From Chamaelirium japonicum (Eukaryota; Streptophyta; Magnoliopsida; Liliales; Melanthiaceae), in contig OX393549.1 of assembly GCA_947650365.1 (NCBI GenBank), positions 20,210,572 to 20,274,571 on the forward strand: a stretch of DNA of 64,000 nucleotides. The letters run 5' to 3'. This document shows positions 1 to 13,300 of the stretch, piece after piece. Positions within the stretch are counted from its first letter, which is position 1; the number at the start of each line of letters is the position of its first letter. The translations under genes and the position numbers were made by a program. The notes beneath the pieces were generated by a model. The model ran no database searches. It saw nothing but the letters and a program-made list of their open reading frames with translations, and was not told the DNA's origin.

Positions 1-2462
1 ATGCAGCTTTTGACTCTACTCATACAAATTCCTTGAGCCCCCACTGGTCGACGCCCTAGTCACACGGTCCGAACAGTTGTTCAGAATTGTATGGAGTCTC
101 TCTAACACTTAGAAAAAATCCTAAGTGTGGAACATGGATAAGTGCTAAGTACAACCTGTGTACACGATGGCTCATGATTGGGATTCACCAGAGACTCGAG
201 GCTCGTACAAGATGCACACGGTAAATCAGAATATTCTAAAAACTAAAAGTCAAGTCCAAATTCATGAAAAATGTAAAACATTGTGAACTCAAGAAAATCA
301 AAGGAATCGTTCTGAAAAGCATAGAAATCTGAAATATATAAGTCAAGTTGTTCAATATCAGGAAATGAAACCTCAAAAACTTGAAAATGTGTTGAAACTC
401 AATTTCAAAAATTCGCATGAATTAGAATATCAACGATACACGAATATATGAATAAAAAAATCAACGAAACGTTATAACAATACGCTAAAATGAATTAACC
501 TAAGCCTCTACTTAGCAGTGATTCCTACAACCCCAAAATGTAAGTAAAACCAATGTGCCTTGGGTTACTGTGTGTAGTGGTCTTTAAATCTTCAACTGAT
601 ACATGTTGAGTTGAATATAATCGTGTATGCTATCATCCTGAAACTGGCCACAATATTAGGATTTAATCTACGATCGAGAATGTTTTGAGAACACAAATTA
701 TGACAATAAGGGTGTTTGGGAATTTTGTGCTTACACGATTTATGACTTTAATATGAGTACAAGATTGTACTCATGGGTAGTCAACATGATACTACAATTT
801 TTTTCCAATCTACATAGTTTGGACTAGTTAAATGGATTTTGTCTATAAGAATCATATAACTAGTACATTTAAAGAGCTTAATTGACATACTGAGATAGAA
901 ATATTCAACCATTTGTACAAATAGCAAAATTAAGCAAATTTAGTTATTCAATTTGCTTCCAAGTGGTCCTCTCCATAAACCATATAGATATAAAAGACAC
1001 ATAAATCCATCCCGATAGGAACAATTCATCTTTGGATGCCCTACCCTTATGTTTATTAGATGTGTGTAAACTCACCAACTCCCGTTATCCAAGACATATC
1101 GTGACAAGTAGGATATTAGCATCCGATTTTCTTTAGCCTTTAGATCGAATAGTATCTTGCATCTTGGGGAGAGTGGTACCAATCTAATCAAGTGTACGCC
1201 ATTGTCTAGAATTAATAAGCAAAATATTAAGTTTTACTCCATGTTAGAGTGACCATTCTCACTCTCCTACTTATAACTCTATCTTGTCGAAGTCCATTCT
1301 TGTAACTATTAGAGTAATGCTTTCCATATGTGGGCTTCCAAGATTGGAGACGAGACATTATTTGACTTACAATGGACCGGCAATAGAAGGCTATGGGAAA
1401 TACAATAAAAATCCCTTTTTCACTCGATTATTTTAATCGAGAGTATTAGATTATGATTTTGACACCATGCATTGTATATACATTAAAACCACTAATTATA
1501 CTATATATCTAATGTATAGTTAATCCCCAAGCTATCATTTACATCTCCCGTAGAGATAAACAACTAGTGAAACTCTATACATCTCATGTATAGAAAAACA
1601 ACTAGTAAACCTCCATATATCACATGTATAAAAAAACTGCTAGTTAACGCAATTTAATGATTGTGTTTGACTTAATCTAAAAGACCACTAGATCATCTCA
1701 TGATCACCTCGTATGGTTTAACCCACACAATTTTCTCATAACTAAAATCATTAACTTGTATTAACTAGTAAACTAGCAATATATAAAAATATAGTAAAAT
1801 AATAATCTAAGCATAACCATCACAAGATAAGTAATAAAAATAATGACTATAATGCATACATGAACATTGCCTATGTTCCCTCCCGAGTAGGCAAACACAA
1901 AGCTTTAATCTTATTGGAGCCTTTGATCATCGCCTTCTCTTGATTCATTGGGTCTTCTTTTTGAGGAAATTATTCACCTCGTCTCCGTCATAGTACTATC
2001 ATCGCTCCATGTCTACGGCTTCTTCAACATCTTTTTTGATCTCAAAATTCATTACATAGATCATATACTTTCACTCGTAGAGTGTTTAAAAAATTATAGT
2101 AATGAATAACAACTTAACTATAGGGATCCATGTTTAAAATAGCACTCGTCCTTTACAATTACCATCCAACAAAGCATACAAGAATAGAAACCATTTATCA
2201 TCACAAAACATCACATGAATTATGGAAGGATACACGACGCTTTTAAACATCAAGATGCATGAATAAATAATATTATGACATGTATCTATTACATAAAAAC
2301 AGACTAGATCTTAAAAATTCTAAAGCAAGGCATCATCTAAATCAAATTTAAAAAATTAGAATCATGATCTGATCATGTATAACACTACATAATCATCTTA
2401 AAGATCTTTAACTTTAGATCTAAATAAAAAGGTGCTACTTAGATTTGATACCAATTAAAAGT
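1..2462. other. AT-rich non-coding DNA, no gene seen
   Basis: No reading frame of convincing length or family resemblance was found on either strand. The stretch ends at a sequence reading GATACCA (2446-2452), nine bases before the start of a possible LTR at 2463. It may therefore be the non-coding interior of a minus-strand LTR element whose other end lies outside the window. Confidence 0.5.
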
Positions 2463-4286
2463 TGTTAGGAACAACAGAAGTCGAAAATCACTCGCACGTT
2501 TTTAATTAGATCATTAGATAAAAATTATAGGTAATAAAAAATCATTCATCACCTATGGACTATGGAAGATGATGCCCCACAAGATTTACAAAATCATATA
2601 TAGAAAAGATGTGTTGATGATGATGCGATAAAGAAGACACTCAGCAACCTTAGGAGTACAACTCCTAATAAATCGTGTAAGGTCCGACGGAGGAAATGGT
2701 GGGATCTTATTTTCTTCTTCATCTTTCTTTCTTTTCTTCCCTTTTTCTATGTAGACTATCTCTCTTCTTTCTATGTAGTCTACCCCTCCTCTTATTTAAA
2801 GTCAGGGTAACTGTCCCTCCTCCTTAATTCTTTGTAGTAGTTGGACTCCTATTGTGTTGGGAACAATCCCAACACTTTAGGTCTCTACTCCAATACACTA
2901 GGAGGTTACCATCTTGGGATTTTAACTCCCATTAGAAGACTAGTGGTTAGCTACCTAGGGAGTTCTTTTAGACTCTCTAGGTCATCCACAAGGTCCTTTG
3001 CTTGTATGATCGGGTTATTTGAGATCTTGAGAAATTTTATTGATCTTTTAAGATCAACTTGTCATCTACTCTGAATCCTAGCCAAACTAGTATTCCATTG
3101 TCAACAAGGGAATCCCTACTTTTTAGGAAGTCATCCAAAATTGAATTAGAGATCTAGTTGTGATTGATTAGATCATCACTAACACTCCCGTTCAAGTTAG
3201 GAATAATACTTTATCGGCCTACTGGGGAAGGCTAGGAGTTTACATCCTTTAGGAGTTTAACACCTCAGCTCCAATTGGATTTGGATTCTTGTCATATCAT
3301 GATCACATCAGTATCTAATTAATCATATCTAGAACCACTATCAAGTCACGATTGTACTATGTGGTAATTAAAAATTATATAAATATCATTTCTATTAATT
3401 AGCATATAGACCCCTCATTATCTGGTATCCACAAGTGTTAGCCCGGAGCATCAACTGTCCTACTCGAAGTACACTGTAGCTAGTATCCTTTAAGTTACAA
3501 ATCCCTGTTCATCACGATCATTGATGAAAAAAACTTTTTCATATTAAAAATTTTATTATAAAATAATAATATTTTATTTAAAAATCATTTGATACACTGT
3601 TATCAAAATTTTTGCCCAAGTGCCTAGTTCCAGTGATAATTATTTATGAGGGTTACTTAAGGGGATCCATTCTCTCTGATAGAGTATTTATAATTCCTCG
3701 ATAATGTGTTCCCAAGTAATCAACGTAAGTCACTCAAAATTATCAGCTATTGACCAGCAAAACAGTCTCATTGAATTAGAACTCAAAATGATAAAGCCAA
3801 AGCCCTAACTTCATAAACACTTCAGGATTGAAAGTCTATGACATTAGTAGATGGGAAACACATCATCATATGACAGTCATTTAGATGATGAGTTCTCTCT
3901 ATGATCTGTTTAGTGTATTCCAAACAGACCAACATAACAGACTCAGTCACTAGTATGATGATTTAGATAAACTATCACACTAAGTGATAGACAATATTAT
4001 TATAGTCTTACAGATAGGATGCTTAGTCTTATCACCAACTACAAGCCTTATCGAGTATAATAGTTTGAAAACCTTAGATCTTCTGTTATGTGAATCTCAT
4101 CCACATACCTAAGGTAACTCAGTTATACATGATGGTCTTCTGTGCATCTTATGCAATAATAGTACATTAGTAATTGTGTTTAATGCATCAAATAAAACAC
4201 CCTCTTATTAACAAACTATTTATTGATTCTATATATCAGAAGTAATAAGGAATTGGCATATAGAACATCATCGGCCAATCCCAACA
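2463..4286 (-). repeat. possible long LTR of a minus-oriented retroelement
   Basis: The segment begins TGTTAGG and ends CCCAACA, so its termini are near-perfect inverted repeats of the TG...CA type. The motif GATACCA lies nine bases to its left, which on the minus strand resembles an initiator-Met tRNA primer site. No 5-bp target duplication is visible (AAAGT against GTTTT), as expected if one side faces the element interior. No coding capacity is seen. A second copy of the LTR would have to lie outside the window. Confidence 0.35.
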
Positions 4287-4466
4287 GTTTTGTCGTATTC
4301 TTTAATCGTATCCCCTGTTTGATCTTCTCTTGTACTTTTGAGCATTGAAAATAAGATTAGTGATTTTAGAAATTGGAGTGCATATCCCGTCGTACACCAA
4401 TCTACCACCGTTAGTCTCTGTCCCTACAGGGAGACTTTCAGTGGTCTTTTAATACTAAAAAAATTT

Positions 4467-4833
4467 AGGGCAAATTACAAAATTCTCTCCTAAACTATAC
4501 ACCTAATTTTTCATTGGTATCTCAACTATGTTTCGTAACAACTTGATCCTCCGTCTGCATGTTCACCCTCTTCGTCAACGTTTAGCCATTAAACTTAATA
4601 TTTATCCTAAAAATACCTTAATAATATGGCTCAACACATTTCCTAAATGTTACTTATGCTGACTAGGACAATGGTAGTTTGGTATTAAAATTAAGTTTAA
4701 CGGATGAAATTTGACAAAAGGGGTGAGCAAGCAGACAGAGCATAGTTTAGTGGGTCAAGTTGTTTAAAAAATACTTGAGAGTCCAATGTAAAATTGGGTG
4801 CATAGTTCAAGGGGTTTGTATGTAGTTTGCCCA
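4467..4833. mobile_element. foldback MITE-like element, copy 1
   Basis: The ends are inverted repeats beginning AGGGCAAATTAC on the left and its near-complement on the right. Both sides are flanked by AAAATTT. It is the same family as 12195-12527: both carry the phrase CTATACAC a short way in and similar interiors. It has no coding capacity. Confidence 0.55.
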
Positions 4834-5464
4834 AAATTTTAAGGGTTAACACCTCCCGATCAGTAATTTGACGAACATGAAATCACTTTTCGAGAATAAA
4901 ATAGTATTTTTGCTTTCAGAAAAGAAACTCTAAAGTAGAATTCATTTCACATCGAATCTTCGAAAATCACGTCACAATAAAAACAATAAAATCTTATGCA
5001 ATTTGATATTATCAAAAAACCCAACTATCAATGCAAATCAAACCCATCAAATGCCTCTCAAGTGAGCATCTATAGCCGTATGATGGACTGCCAAGTTTCA
5101 GATGTACCTTGAATTTATTGTGATGCACTTGACTAATATTTAGAAATATAAGTGCAACCATGACCCAGCCCAACAAAATTCCATGTATTTTTTTCACGAA
5201 GTGGTTTGAACACACAAAGGAAGCTAACAAAGATGAGACCCCACAATGCAGTAACAAGAGGAGGAGGAGGATGTGGTGGTTTGAACGAGATCGGCGGCAC
5301 CAATGAGTCGGGAGGAAGGGAAGGGGAATATGGTGCACTGCTTACAGAGTCAGAGGTTGCCTTTAGTCGCAAGTTGTTCCTAGCAAAAATCAATAACTTA
5401 TAGGGTTGCCTTTCGGTTGCGACTTACTTTTACAAAAAACTGTGCTATATATATAGCCACTCCC

Positions 5465-5560
5465 CTGTCTCCAACTGATAGCTCAGTTGACAAGACATAT
5501 GCAACTCGTAGTCTTGGACAAGAGTTCAAATAAGCGCTAATCCATATTTCCTCTTGCTTT
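5465..5560 (+). repeat. tRNA-derived SINE-like head
   Basis: The sequence TGATAGCTCAGTTG at 5477 resembles a polymerase III A box, and AGAGTTCAAATAAG at 5521 resembles a B box about 45 bases on. The arms do not fold as a good tRNA, so a SINE or degraded tRNA is more likely than a functional tRNA gene. The 3' end is not defined. Confidence 0.35.
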
Positions 5561-6179
5561 ATTGGGGTGGGCCTCCCTCTCGCCTTAGCCGTGAGCTTTT
5601 CTACCTGTGGGATTATTAAAAAAATCCGGGCATTTCTCTCACCCTTTTTGTGAGTTTCGATTCTTGGTATATCTTGTGCTAGCGCACTGAGAGGTAACGT
5701 ACTGACCATTATGGTGGGGCCTTCAAAAATAAAAAACATAGCCCCCCCCGTTAATGGTGTTGGGGGGACAGTTCTTAGGGGATGATAATGTAAATAGTGA
5801 GAATGCAGGGGAGGCTCTCATAATTAGGATAGACCACATGGAAGGTTCTTGTATTCAAATTTGTAACTCCATCTTTTTTATCTTTCATTATATGGGACTA
5901 AGCGCGTGGCCCAGATATATAACATAAGATAAAAGATAAGTGAGATTCACTCTAACTATCTTTTAATGACTTAATTTGAAATTTGAATCTCCCTTTGCCA
6001 AATGGGGAATGGAATATCCCTCCCACCCTCCCATGTAGGCACACCAATTAATTCCCTCTGACCCATATATGCACGGTAACATACTCCTTCCCTTCTATAT
6101 ATGCATGGTAATTAACTTCTTCCCACCCAAATATGCACCGTAATTAATAAGGGAGATCGCTTGCGGCTTTGATATAAGT

Positions 6180-6198
6180 GGGGGGGGGGGGGGGGGGG
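6180..6198. repeat. poly-G run (19 bases)
   Basis: Uninterrupted G homopolymer in intergenic DNA. Its length in reads or assembly may be unreliable. Confidence 0.9.
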
Positions 6199-6424
6199 AA
6201 TAAAAAAAGGTCTTCCAATCCTCCGATCTACCGGTTGTATGAGTACGATTCACCTATAGATAAGAGAGAGAAAGGAAATGGTGGATGTAAAAATGTCTCG
6301 TAGCCCTCCAATCTATCAGTTTGATGGTGCGATTCACTTGGTGGAGAGGTCCGAGGGCCCCATCAAACATTCACAAAGGAGTAGAAAGAGAAGCATATTT
6401 TGAGAGAGAATCCCATTGGCATAG

Positions 6425-6426
<2 letters not shown>

Positions 6427-6486
<60 letters not shown>
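6427..6486. repeat. (CT)n microsatellite
   Basis: About thirty uninterrupted CT units upstream of the palindromic TIR element and the GAUT3 promoter. Confidence 0.95.
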
Positions 6487-6489
<3 letters not shown>

Positions 6490-6700
6490 GTAAATAAACT
6501 CCTGTTTCAAAAAACAAAAAAAAAAAACTCCTAAAGATGAGTACGATTCACACGACGATGATGGGGTAGTGTTGCCGGAGGTGGCAGTGTGCTGACAGGC
6601 ACACGAGCTACTAGTATGTGATAATACATCAGATTTTATTTTTGCTTAAATTTACATATTTTAATGAATAATTAATTATTATATTTGTTTCATTAAATTA

Positions 6701-7473
6701 AGGGGAGTTGGCGATAAGCCCTTTATAGAAGATGTTTTTAAGCACCGGTCCCGACAATAGTTTTTTGAGCCAAGACCTAGTCTATAAAGACACATATACA
6801 TTAAACCCATGTTGATCTATTAACCCCTATCAAATGACTAAAATACCCCTATTATTATCCCGATGTATTAACTGAATTTATACTCCGCTAGCCCAATTGA
6901 TACTCCATAGGTGCTACAATGATTTCATTGTAGCAATAATATTCCGGAGTATAAATTCGCTTACTACAGTGAAATCACTGTAGTAATCAAATTTATACTC
7001 CACTAACGCGAATTTATACTCTAGGTGATGTAGCCACAATGATTTCAAATTCGGGGTAATGGAGTATAAATTTAGGTGTATATAGAGTATAAATTTGGTT
7101 GTTGCAGCGAAATCACTATAGCAGCTACAGTAATTTCACTGTAGCAATTGAATTTATACTTCGAAATATTACTGCTACAATTAAATTACTATAGCAGCTA
7201 TGGAGTATAAATTCATGTGGATATGGAGTATAAATCCGGCTGCTACAGTAAAATCTCTGTAGTAGCTACAATGATTTCACTCTAGTAACTGAATTTATAC
7301 TCCAGATATTAATGCTACAGCGAAATCATCAGGTTCTACATGGATAGTTAGAGGGGTAAAATGGTCATTTAAAAAAAAATTTGAGTGAGGGAGGGACTTA
7401 ATGCACTAAGGAATAGTTAGAGGGGTTTATCGAACTATAGGGATAATTAGAGGGGCTTAGACTAATAACCCCT
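6701..7473. mobile_element. palindrome-rich TIR element, copy 1
   Basis: The left end (AGGGGAGTTGG) and right end (ACTAATAACCCCT) are imperfect inverted repeats. The interior repeats two motifs many times: GAATTTATACTCC, and palindromes of the form CTACAGTGAAATCACTGTAG. A second, diverged copy lies at about 48040-49016 with the same order of motifs. No transposase is present. The right end is only about 60 bp from the GAUT3 TATA box. Confidence 0.6.
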
Positions 7474-7536
7474 TGAATTAATCTCGCTCGTGCATCATAA
7501 GAAGGTCCCTGCAATAAGCAGCGCCTGAGAGGAGAG

Positions 7537-7544
7537 TATAAAAA
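7537..7544 (+). promoter_or_regulatory. TATA box of the GAUT3-like gene
   Basis: TATAAAAA lies 109 bases upstream of the chosen ATG at 7646 and is followed by a C-rich pyrimidine leader. Spacing and context fit a plant polymerase II core promoter, and they support a start codon close by rather than far downstream. Confidence 0.6.
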
Positions 7545-7645
7545 GGTGACACCCGCTCCCCACTCCCCACTCCCCACCACCGTCTCCCCGCTCCCTCCTC
7601 CGCCCCTCTCCTCCGCCCCGCTCGCGATCCTGCCCCCGCGGGATC

Positions 7646-7708
7646 ATGGCGCTCGGCTGCAGAGGATCCTCGAGCCGCTGCGCTCTTCTGATGATCTACT
7701 TTCTGGAG
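7646..7708 (+). CDS. GAUT3: GAUT3 exon 1 (start and part of membrane anchor)
   Basis: It encodes 21 residues starting [12 protein letters not shown] and leads into a hydrophobic stretch. The donor would be GAG followed by GCAAGA, the GC-AG class. With that donor the frame joins exon 2 in phase 0 and produces one continuous signal anchor. No GT donor nearby does this as well. Confidence 0.5.
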
Positions 7709-10063
7709 GCAAGAACTCCTCCCTCTGTTCCTCCCATTCGAGATGTCTTTGTTCTTCTTTGCTGCTACGGATTTCTATGTCGAGAGATTTCTCGTGGATG
7801 TCATCCCATTCGATGTTTCTTGGCCGTGTTCTCGGATTTTGGGGACACATTCGTCCGATTCGAACGTAGGTTAGGTGATCGGACGAGATGACACTTGTTC
7901 TTGATTCCGTTCTTTGCTTAGATTTCTCGGATTTGATCTGGTTTATGAATGTATTTCTCTCGATCAGAAGTGGATTTCGTGTTGTTGATCGACATTTCCC
8001 TCCGAGTGTTCTTTCTAGTAAATGTGATTGGATGAGGTTCCAGGTTTTTCTTGATTCTGTTCTTGGCTCGGGTGACCTTGGGTTTGAGCTTGTTTTTAGA
8101 AGGAATCAGGGTTATGGTTATGTTGAATCTTGAAATCTTGCTAGAGCTGGGTGGTGTTTTGTAAGGGCACTACAGGTCGAAGCAAGCTGTATGCAGAGGA
8201 ATCAAGTTTTCCTTAATCACCCTTAAGTGGTGATTAAGAGTACATATGAACTGATCAACGAGGTCATTTGAAGATTTTCATTTCTTCCACATTTGAGTTT
8301 TGATTTCTTGTTCAGTTTTATGCTACTTTCTTTATCATTGAGTATCATTACTTTGTTCAACCTATTGGTTGCAACAGTTTAGAATATTAGCTTCCTTCAT
8401 TGTTCTTCATCTGTTGATTTATTGCTACCAAAGAACTTCACATTTTGCAAGCTTCAAGCTTGCAAAATGAACCAACGGGGGCTTAGCCTGGTGGTTCACA
8501 GTACACCCCCCCTCTCATTGAGGAGGTCCTTGGTTCAAGTATCGGTATGTAGTTCGTACAAGATTTTTGGTTGGTAGGAGTAGGAGCGGGAGATGTTACA
8601 CAAAGACCCTGCACAATGAAGAGTCTCATGCTCTCATGGTGGCCTTTCACCAACTTCTTGGTTTTGTTAGTATGTTGAGAAAACTATGTGATCTATGCAC
8701 AAGCTTTATAGGAAGTACATAATATCTGACAGAATTTGAAAGTTTCATAAATATAGGTAGGCGTATAGCCCCGCGCTATTATTCTATGTGGTGCATACTT
8801 AAGTAGTGTAAAATTTAACTTCGTGTGTGCATTTGAGGACAATTTTAACCTTTACATATAAAACAATTGGGCTTATGAAATCAATTTCCACCATTACCGC
8901 TTCATAATTAATAAAACGGGTATCAGTGGTGGTGTTTCGATCTTTTCCATGACACAATAAATTTCAACCCATTACCACCCCTCATGCAGTAAAAGAGTAA
9001 GGGGCTTTTGATTCCCCCCATCACCACCACACACACACAAAAAAAAAAGAGAATGATAATCGTTTCCTCTCCCCTTTCTCAAACACGTCATTCCCCATCC
9101 GGCCAACCCCCTTCCATTGTTCCTTGCCGTCGTCCTCATCCCCCTGCGGGCCTGCACTAATGTGCATTGTACGTGCAGCCTCTAGTTCAGTTTTTAGATA
9201 TTCATGTTGAGGGAATTAGAGGAAGCAATTCTTTCTCCCTTATTGGATCCAGTTGGTATCAGAGTTAGGATTTTCCTCCCGTGGAACCTTAGTTTTGTAT
9301 GATCCATACCTAAAAGGAGTACCAATAAATTAGCATCTGGCTTTCAAAACCTTGAGATTCAACTGAGGTAAAAAGTGAGGAAGATAGTTAGAGACTAGAA
9401 TGATCTAAATCACTGACTTCTAGGATGGAAGAGTAGATCACACACAACTTACCATTCTTATGGCTCTGGTTATACCTAAGAATCATTATAATTCCAATGA
9501 TAAAGGCCCTTCTACACCTTTTTTTAATGTAAGTGGTACTTGAACACACACCTGACATACAAAAACTGGACATATGCCGACATGGCTCATCGGCAGGTGG
9601 ACGACTATGAAGCACCGACACTGTCGGGAACTCAACGTGTCCGTGTCCGATACGTGTCGGACACCGACACTCGTCCGACACTCTCCGACACGTGTCGGAC
9701 ACACCAAAAAACATGTCTTCTATGAAGAAAGGTTGTCCAACACGTGTCGGATGCGTGTTGGAGCGTATCGGATATTACCGGAGAGGCTTTTTTTTCTCAT
9801 TTGAAGATGTTGAGGTTCTTGAGATTGCGAATCTTTCCATCAATGAGCCGGATATGGAGGCCGTGGTCTTCACGTCGATGGTGATAATGTGGTAACACTT
9901 GACGTTGGCCTTGATGGATAATGATTTTATGCGTGTTCTATTTGTTTTTTTGTGTTTTGAAAGTTTGAAACTATACACTTGAATCATTTATGATGTTTGT
10001 TGGAGACTTTTTTTAGTTAATTATTAGCATTATGTTTGATTATAAATCATAATATAAGACTTG

Positions 10064-10134
<71 letters not shown>

Positions 10135-10277
10135 AATGCTTGAATGCGGCATGCGGTAAGTGCGGCACCTACCGCATGCCGTCTGATGCACTGCTGCGTG
10201 CATGCGATGCACGCAGCGCGTGCATCAGACGGCTGCGGTGCTGTGCCGCACGTACCGCATGCCGCAGCATAGCATGC

Positions 10278-10371
<94 letters not shown>

Positions 10372-13300
10372 CAGCGTGTTCCCTAACGTGTCCGTGTCCT
10401 GGTTTTTTGAAAAATATCGTGTCGGCGTGTTCGTGTCGTGTCGTGTCCGTGTCTCGTGTCCGTGTCCGTGTCCATGCTTCTTAGGTGGACGATGCATCGA
10501 AAAATGCACTGATCGTTCCTCTTACATTCTTCATATAAGTTCCTCTTACATTCTTTATGGATTTCTCATAAACTATTACAATTTAATCCAAACGACCAAA
10601 TGAAATATGGTATATTAATAACTGTAATTGAGATAGTTTCAATGATCAATTCGGCATCACTATCCCTGATTGTTTTGGTTCTTTAATTTCTTAGGAAAAC
10701 ATCTAATTTGATTTTCATATTTAGCTCTTAATTGTTTTGATTATTATATCAACTCTTTTTACCAAACATATGAATCTCTTTTATATCACAGTTCGCTTCT
10801 AATTTCTGCAGGTTTTGATCATTACATCTGCAGCTGGATCAAATCAATCAGAGACAGCTTCCCTTATGATGCATAACACTTCAATAATGTAAGATAACAA
10901 TTTCAGTGATAAGTTTGCGATCATTACCATTTTCACTGAAAGCTTCTACTACCCCACCAACTAAATGAGCACTATTATTCATATTAAGCTTACATGTAGA
11001 TTATTTCTTATGATTTATGTATTTGTATAGTTCAAGATATATGGTCCTGCATAGTTTTGTTCAATGAGTCTATCTGTAGATTTGATATATTGAAGTTTCA
11101 ATGAGGTTGTAATCGTTGGATAAGTTGATTTTTATCTTTCTCATTGCTATATGTAATATGACATAATAGTGCTGCCAAACTTTGATGTAGATCTCAGTTT
11201 CTATTTGTTGTTTTGATGGGAATTATTATGTTTATCATCTGGTTGACATCTTTATTGAGCCTCAAAGTTGTGTACTCAACATGTCTTTTACAGCCAAAGA
11301 GATGCCAAAGGCTACAAGCATCCACAGCATTGTCAGAACTGCAGTGAGGGAAAGGTTTCAAAATTTCCTCATGGTTTATCTTTTCCAGACGTATTTGCAT
11401 TATGTTTTTTCTTTTTTTTCCCTTCTCTTAATTGGTTTGTAGTGTGGACTATACACCACTACACATTTTCTCACAGTAGATGCATTGGAGAATTAGTAAG
11501 ATTGGTGCCTCCCTTATTGTCATGATTTATATGTAATACTTCTTTAGACCATAGGATTACTTTGGTTCTATGACACAAAAGGATGGGGAGACAAATGATG
11601 ACTTTTGGGTGGATGGTGTTGTGAATATTGCATGCCTCCGAGACTTAGGAAAATTTATCTGAGACGGGGCCAAAGACTGCAAATTGTATGGTTTGGAACG
11701 TTGAGAAATAAATAGGGTTGAAGCATAAAAGACTAGTGTTGAATAGATGAGAATGCAGAGATATGTGGTAAATAAGGATAGATGTGGAATGAGCACATAA
11801 TAGGGAGCATAGGAATTGCAGCAATTGGAGCAAGGAGTTGGAGAATTAAATAAGACTGTATGAGGGTGTGTAGTGGAGACGAGAGGAGTAATGAGAGGGA
11901 CTTCGATTTATGTTTGAGGAAAAAAGGAATGGAAAACCTCTAATAACATGGATGGAAGTTGTGAGTAAAATATACGGAAACGCTTACTGTGACAATGGAT
12001 AGCCCTAACAGAAATGACTAGTGAAGAACTTATGGAGCTGGCCACAACACTTTAAAATGGAAATCCATGAACTGGATTGAATACTTTACGCATTACTATA
12101 ATCAATGTTCTGTTTGCTGTTGATTTAAATTATGTGATCTGCTTAAACATGGTATCAGGTAAGAACAATCATTTGTTTAAAAAGCATAATTTTTAGGGCA
12201 AATTACAAAAACCTGCCCTGAACTATACACCACATTTCATATTGGTCCCTCTAACTGTTTTTTTGAACAATTTGATTCCTGAACAATGCTCCATCTGCAT
12301 TTAGCCCTCTCCATCAACTTTTCATCCCGAAACTACACTTATCAATTTTCAATAAGATTCCAAATTGTTTTAGAATATTTAACTTGACAAGGGTATTTTC
12401 GGAATAAAAGTTGACAAAGGGGGCAAAATGTAGACAGCATAGTTCAGTGATCAAGTTCAAAAAAAAAGTTGAGGAACCAATATGAAATGAGGTGTATAGT
12501 TGAGGGGAGGTTGTTGTAATCTGCCCTAATTTTTAATAATCCAAAAATGGCAGATAAGAAACCTGTTTCGGAAGCATAATATGTAGTGGACAATGCATTA
12601 TCCTGAATATGTCATTTATAGTCTTATTTCACATGTTTAATGTTAAGGAACACAATCAACATAGATAATTCAGATGGGACAATATGTAACCTGGAACTTG
12701 TTTCTAATCCATAAGATTTTATGCAGAACATTGATATAACTGCAACATACTTGGATGCCTCTGGTGTTGTCAAAATACATACGGTCAAGTCCTGGGACTT
12801 GTCTGCATCCTGGGTGTGGCAGAGTCCTATTGATGGAAGCTATGTACGGACAAAGGGCGGACTGGTACTTTTCTGACATTTGCTTGCTATTGTTGGGTTT
12901 AACATATTGTGAAATTTTAAGGCAGTTGTTAAAGATGTTCACTCATGATAAAATCTAAGAGGTTTCTTCATGTAAATTGCTCTCTGACAATAAGAAAAAC
13001 TCATTTTCAAATTCAATGCTATACTATTTTATAGATTTGAGTTCTTAACACTTGTGCACTTATGTGAAGACGGTCTTCGAGTCTCCCCCCTTAGCCACTC
13101 ATGAAAACGAGCTGTGTTTTGACAATAAAACACTACAAGCATGCATATAAAAATAGGTTGAAAAAAAATGTAATAGAAATTTAATTACTAAAATCTGTTA
13201 GGTTGTCCATTTATTTGTTGATTTACATTTTATTCTCTAGTTTCAGCTTGGCCTATATAGCGAGCATGTTTTTATGGCACTCCTTTATGTCCCCACTTTG

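Larger units (their letters stand above)
9605..10484. mobile_element. hAT-like non-autonomous element with nested (TA)n DNA, copy 1
   Basis: The element starts CTATGAAGCACCGACAC and ends CATGCTTCTTAG. It is flanked by a perfect 8-bp target duplication, GTGGACGA, at 9597-9604 and 10485-10492. The outer arms repeat CGGACAC and GTGTCGG. The middle holds (TA)n at 10065-10108, (GA)n, an inverted repeat built on GCGGCATGCGGTA (10144 to 10264), then (TA)n again at 10281-10369. It lies in intron 1 of GAUT3. The same family occurs at 40510-41229. Confidence 0.8.

Noticed and set aside
5473-5534. Functional tRNA gene
   Set aside because: A- and B-box-like motifs are present but the acceptor and anticodon arms do not pair well; SINE-like is the safer call.
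10140-10509. Frames with long Ile-Tyr runs
   Set aside because: They are translations of (TA)n microsatellite and do not represent protein.
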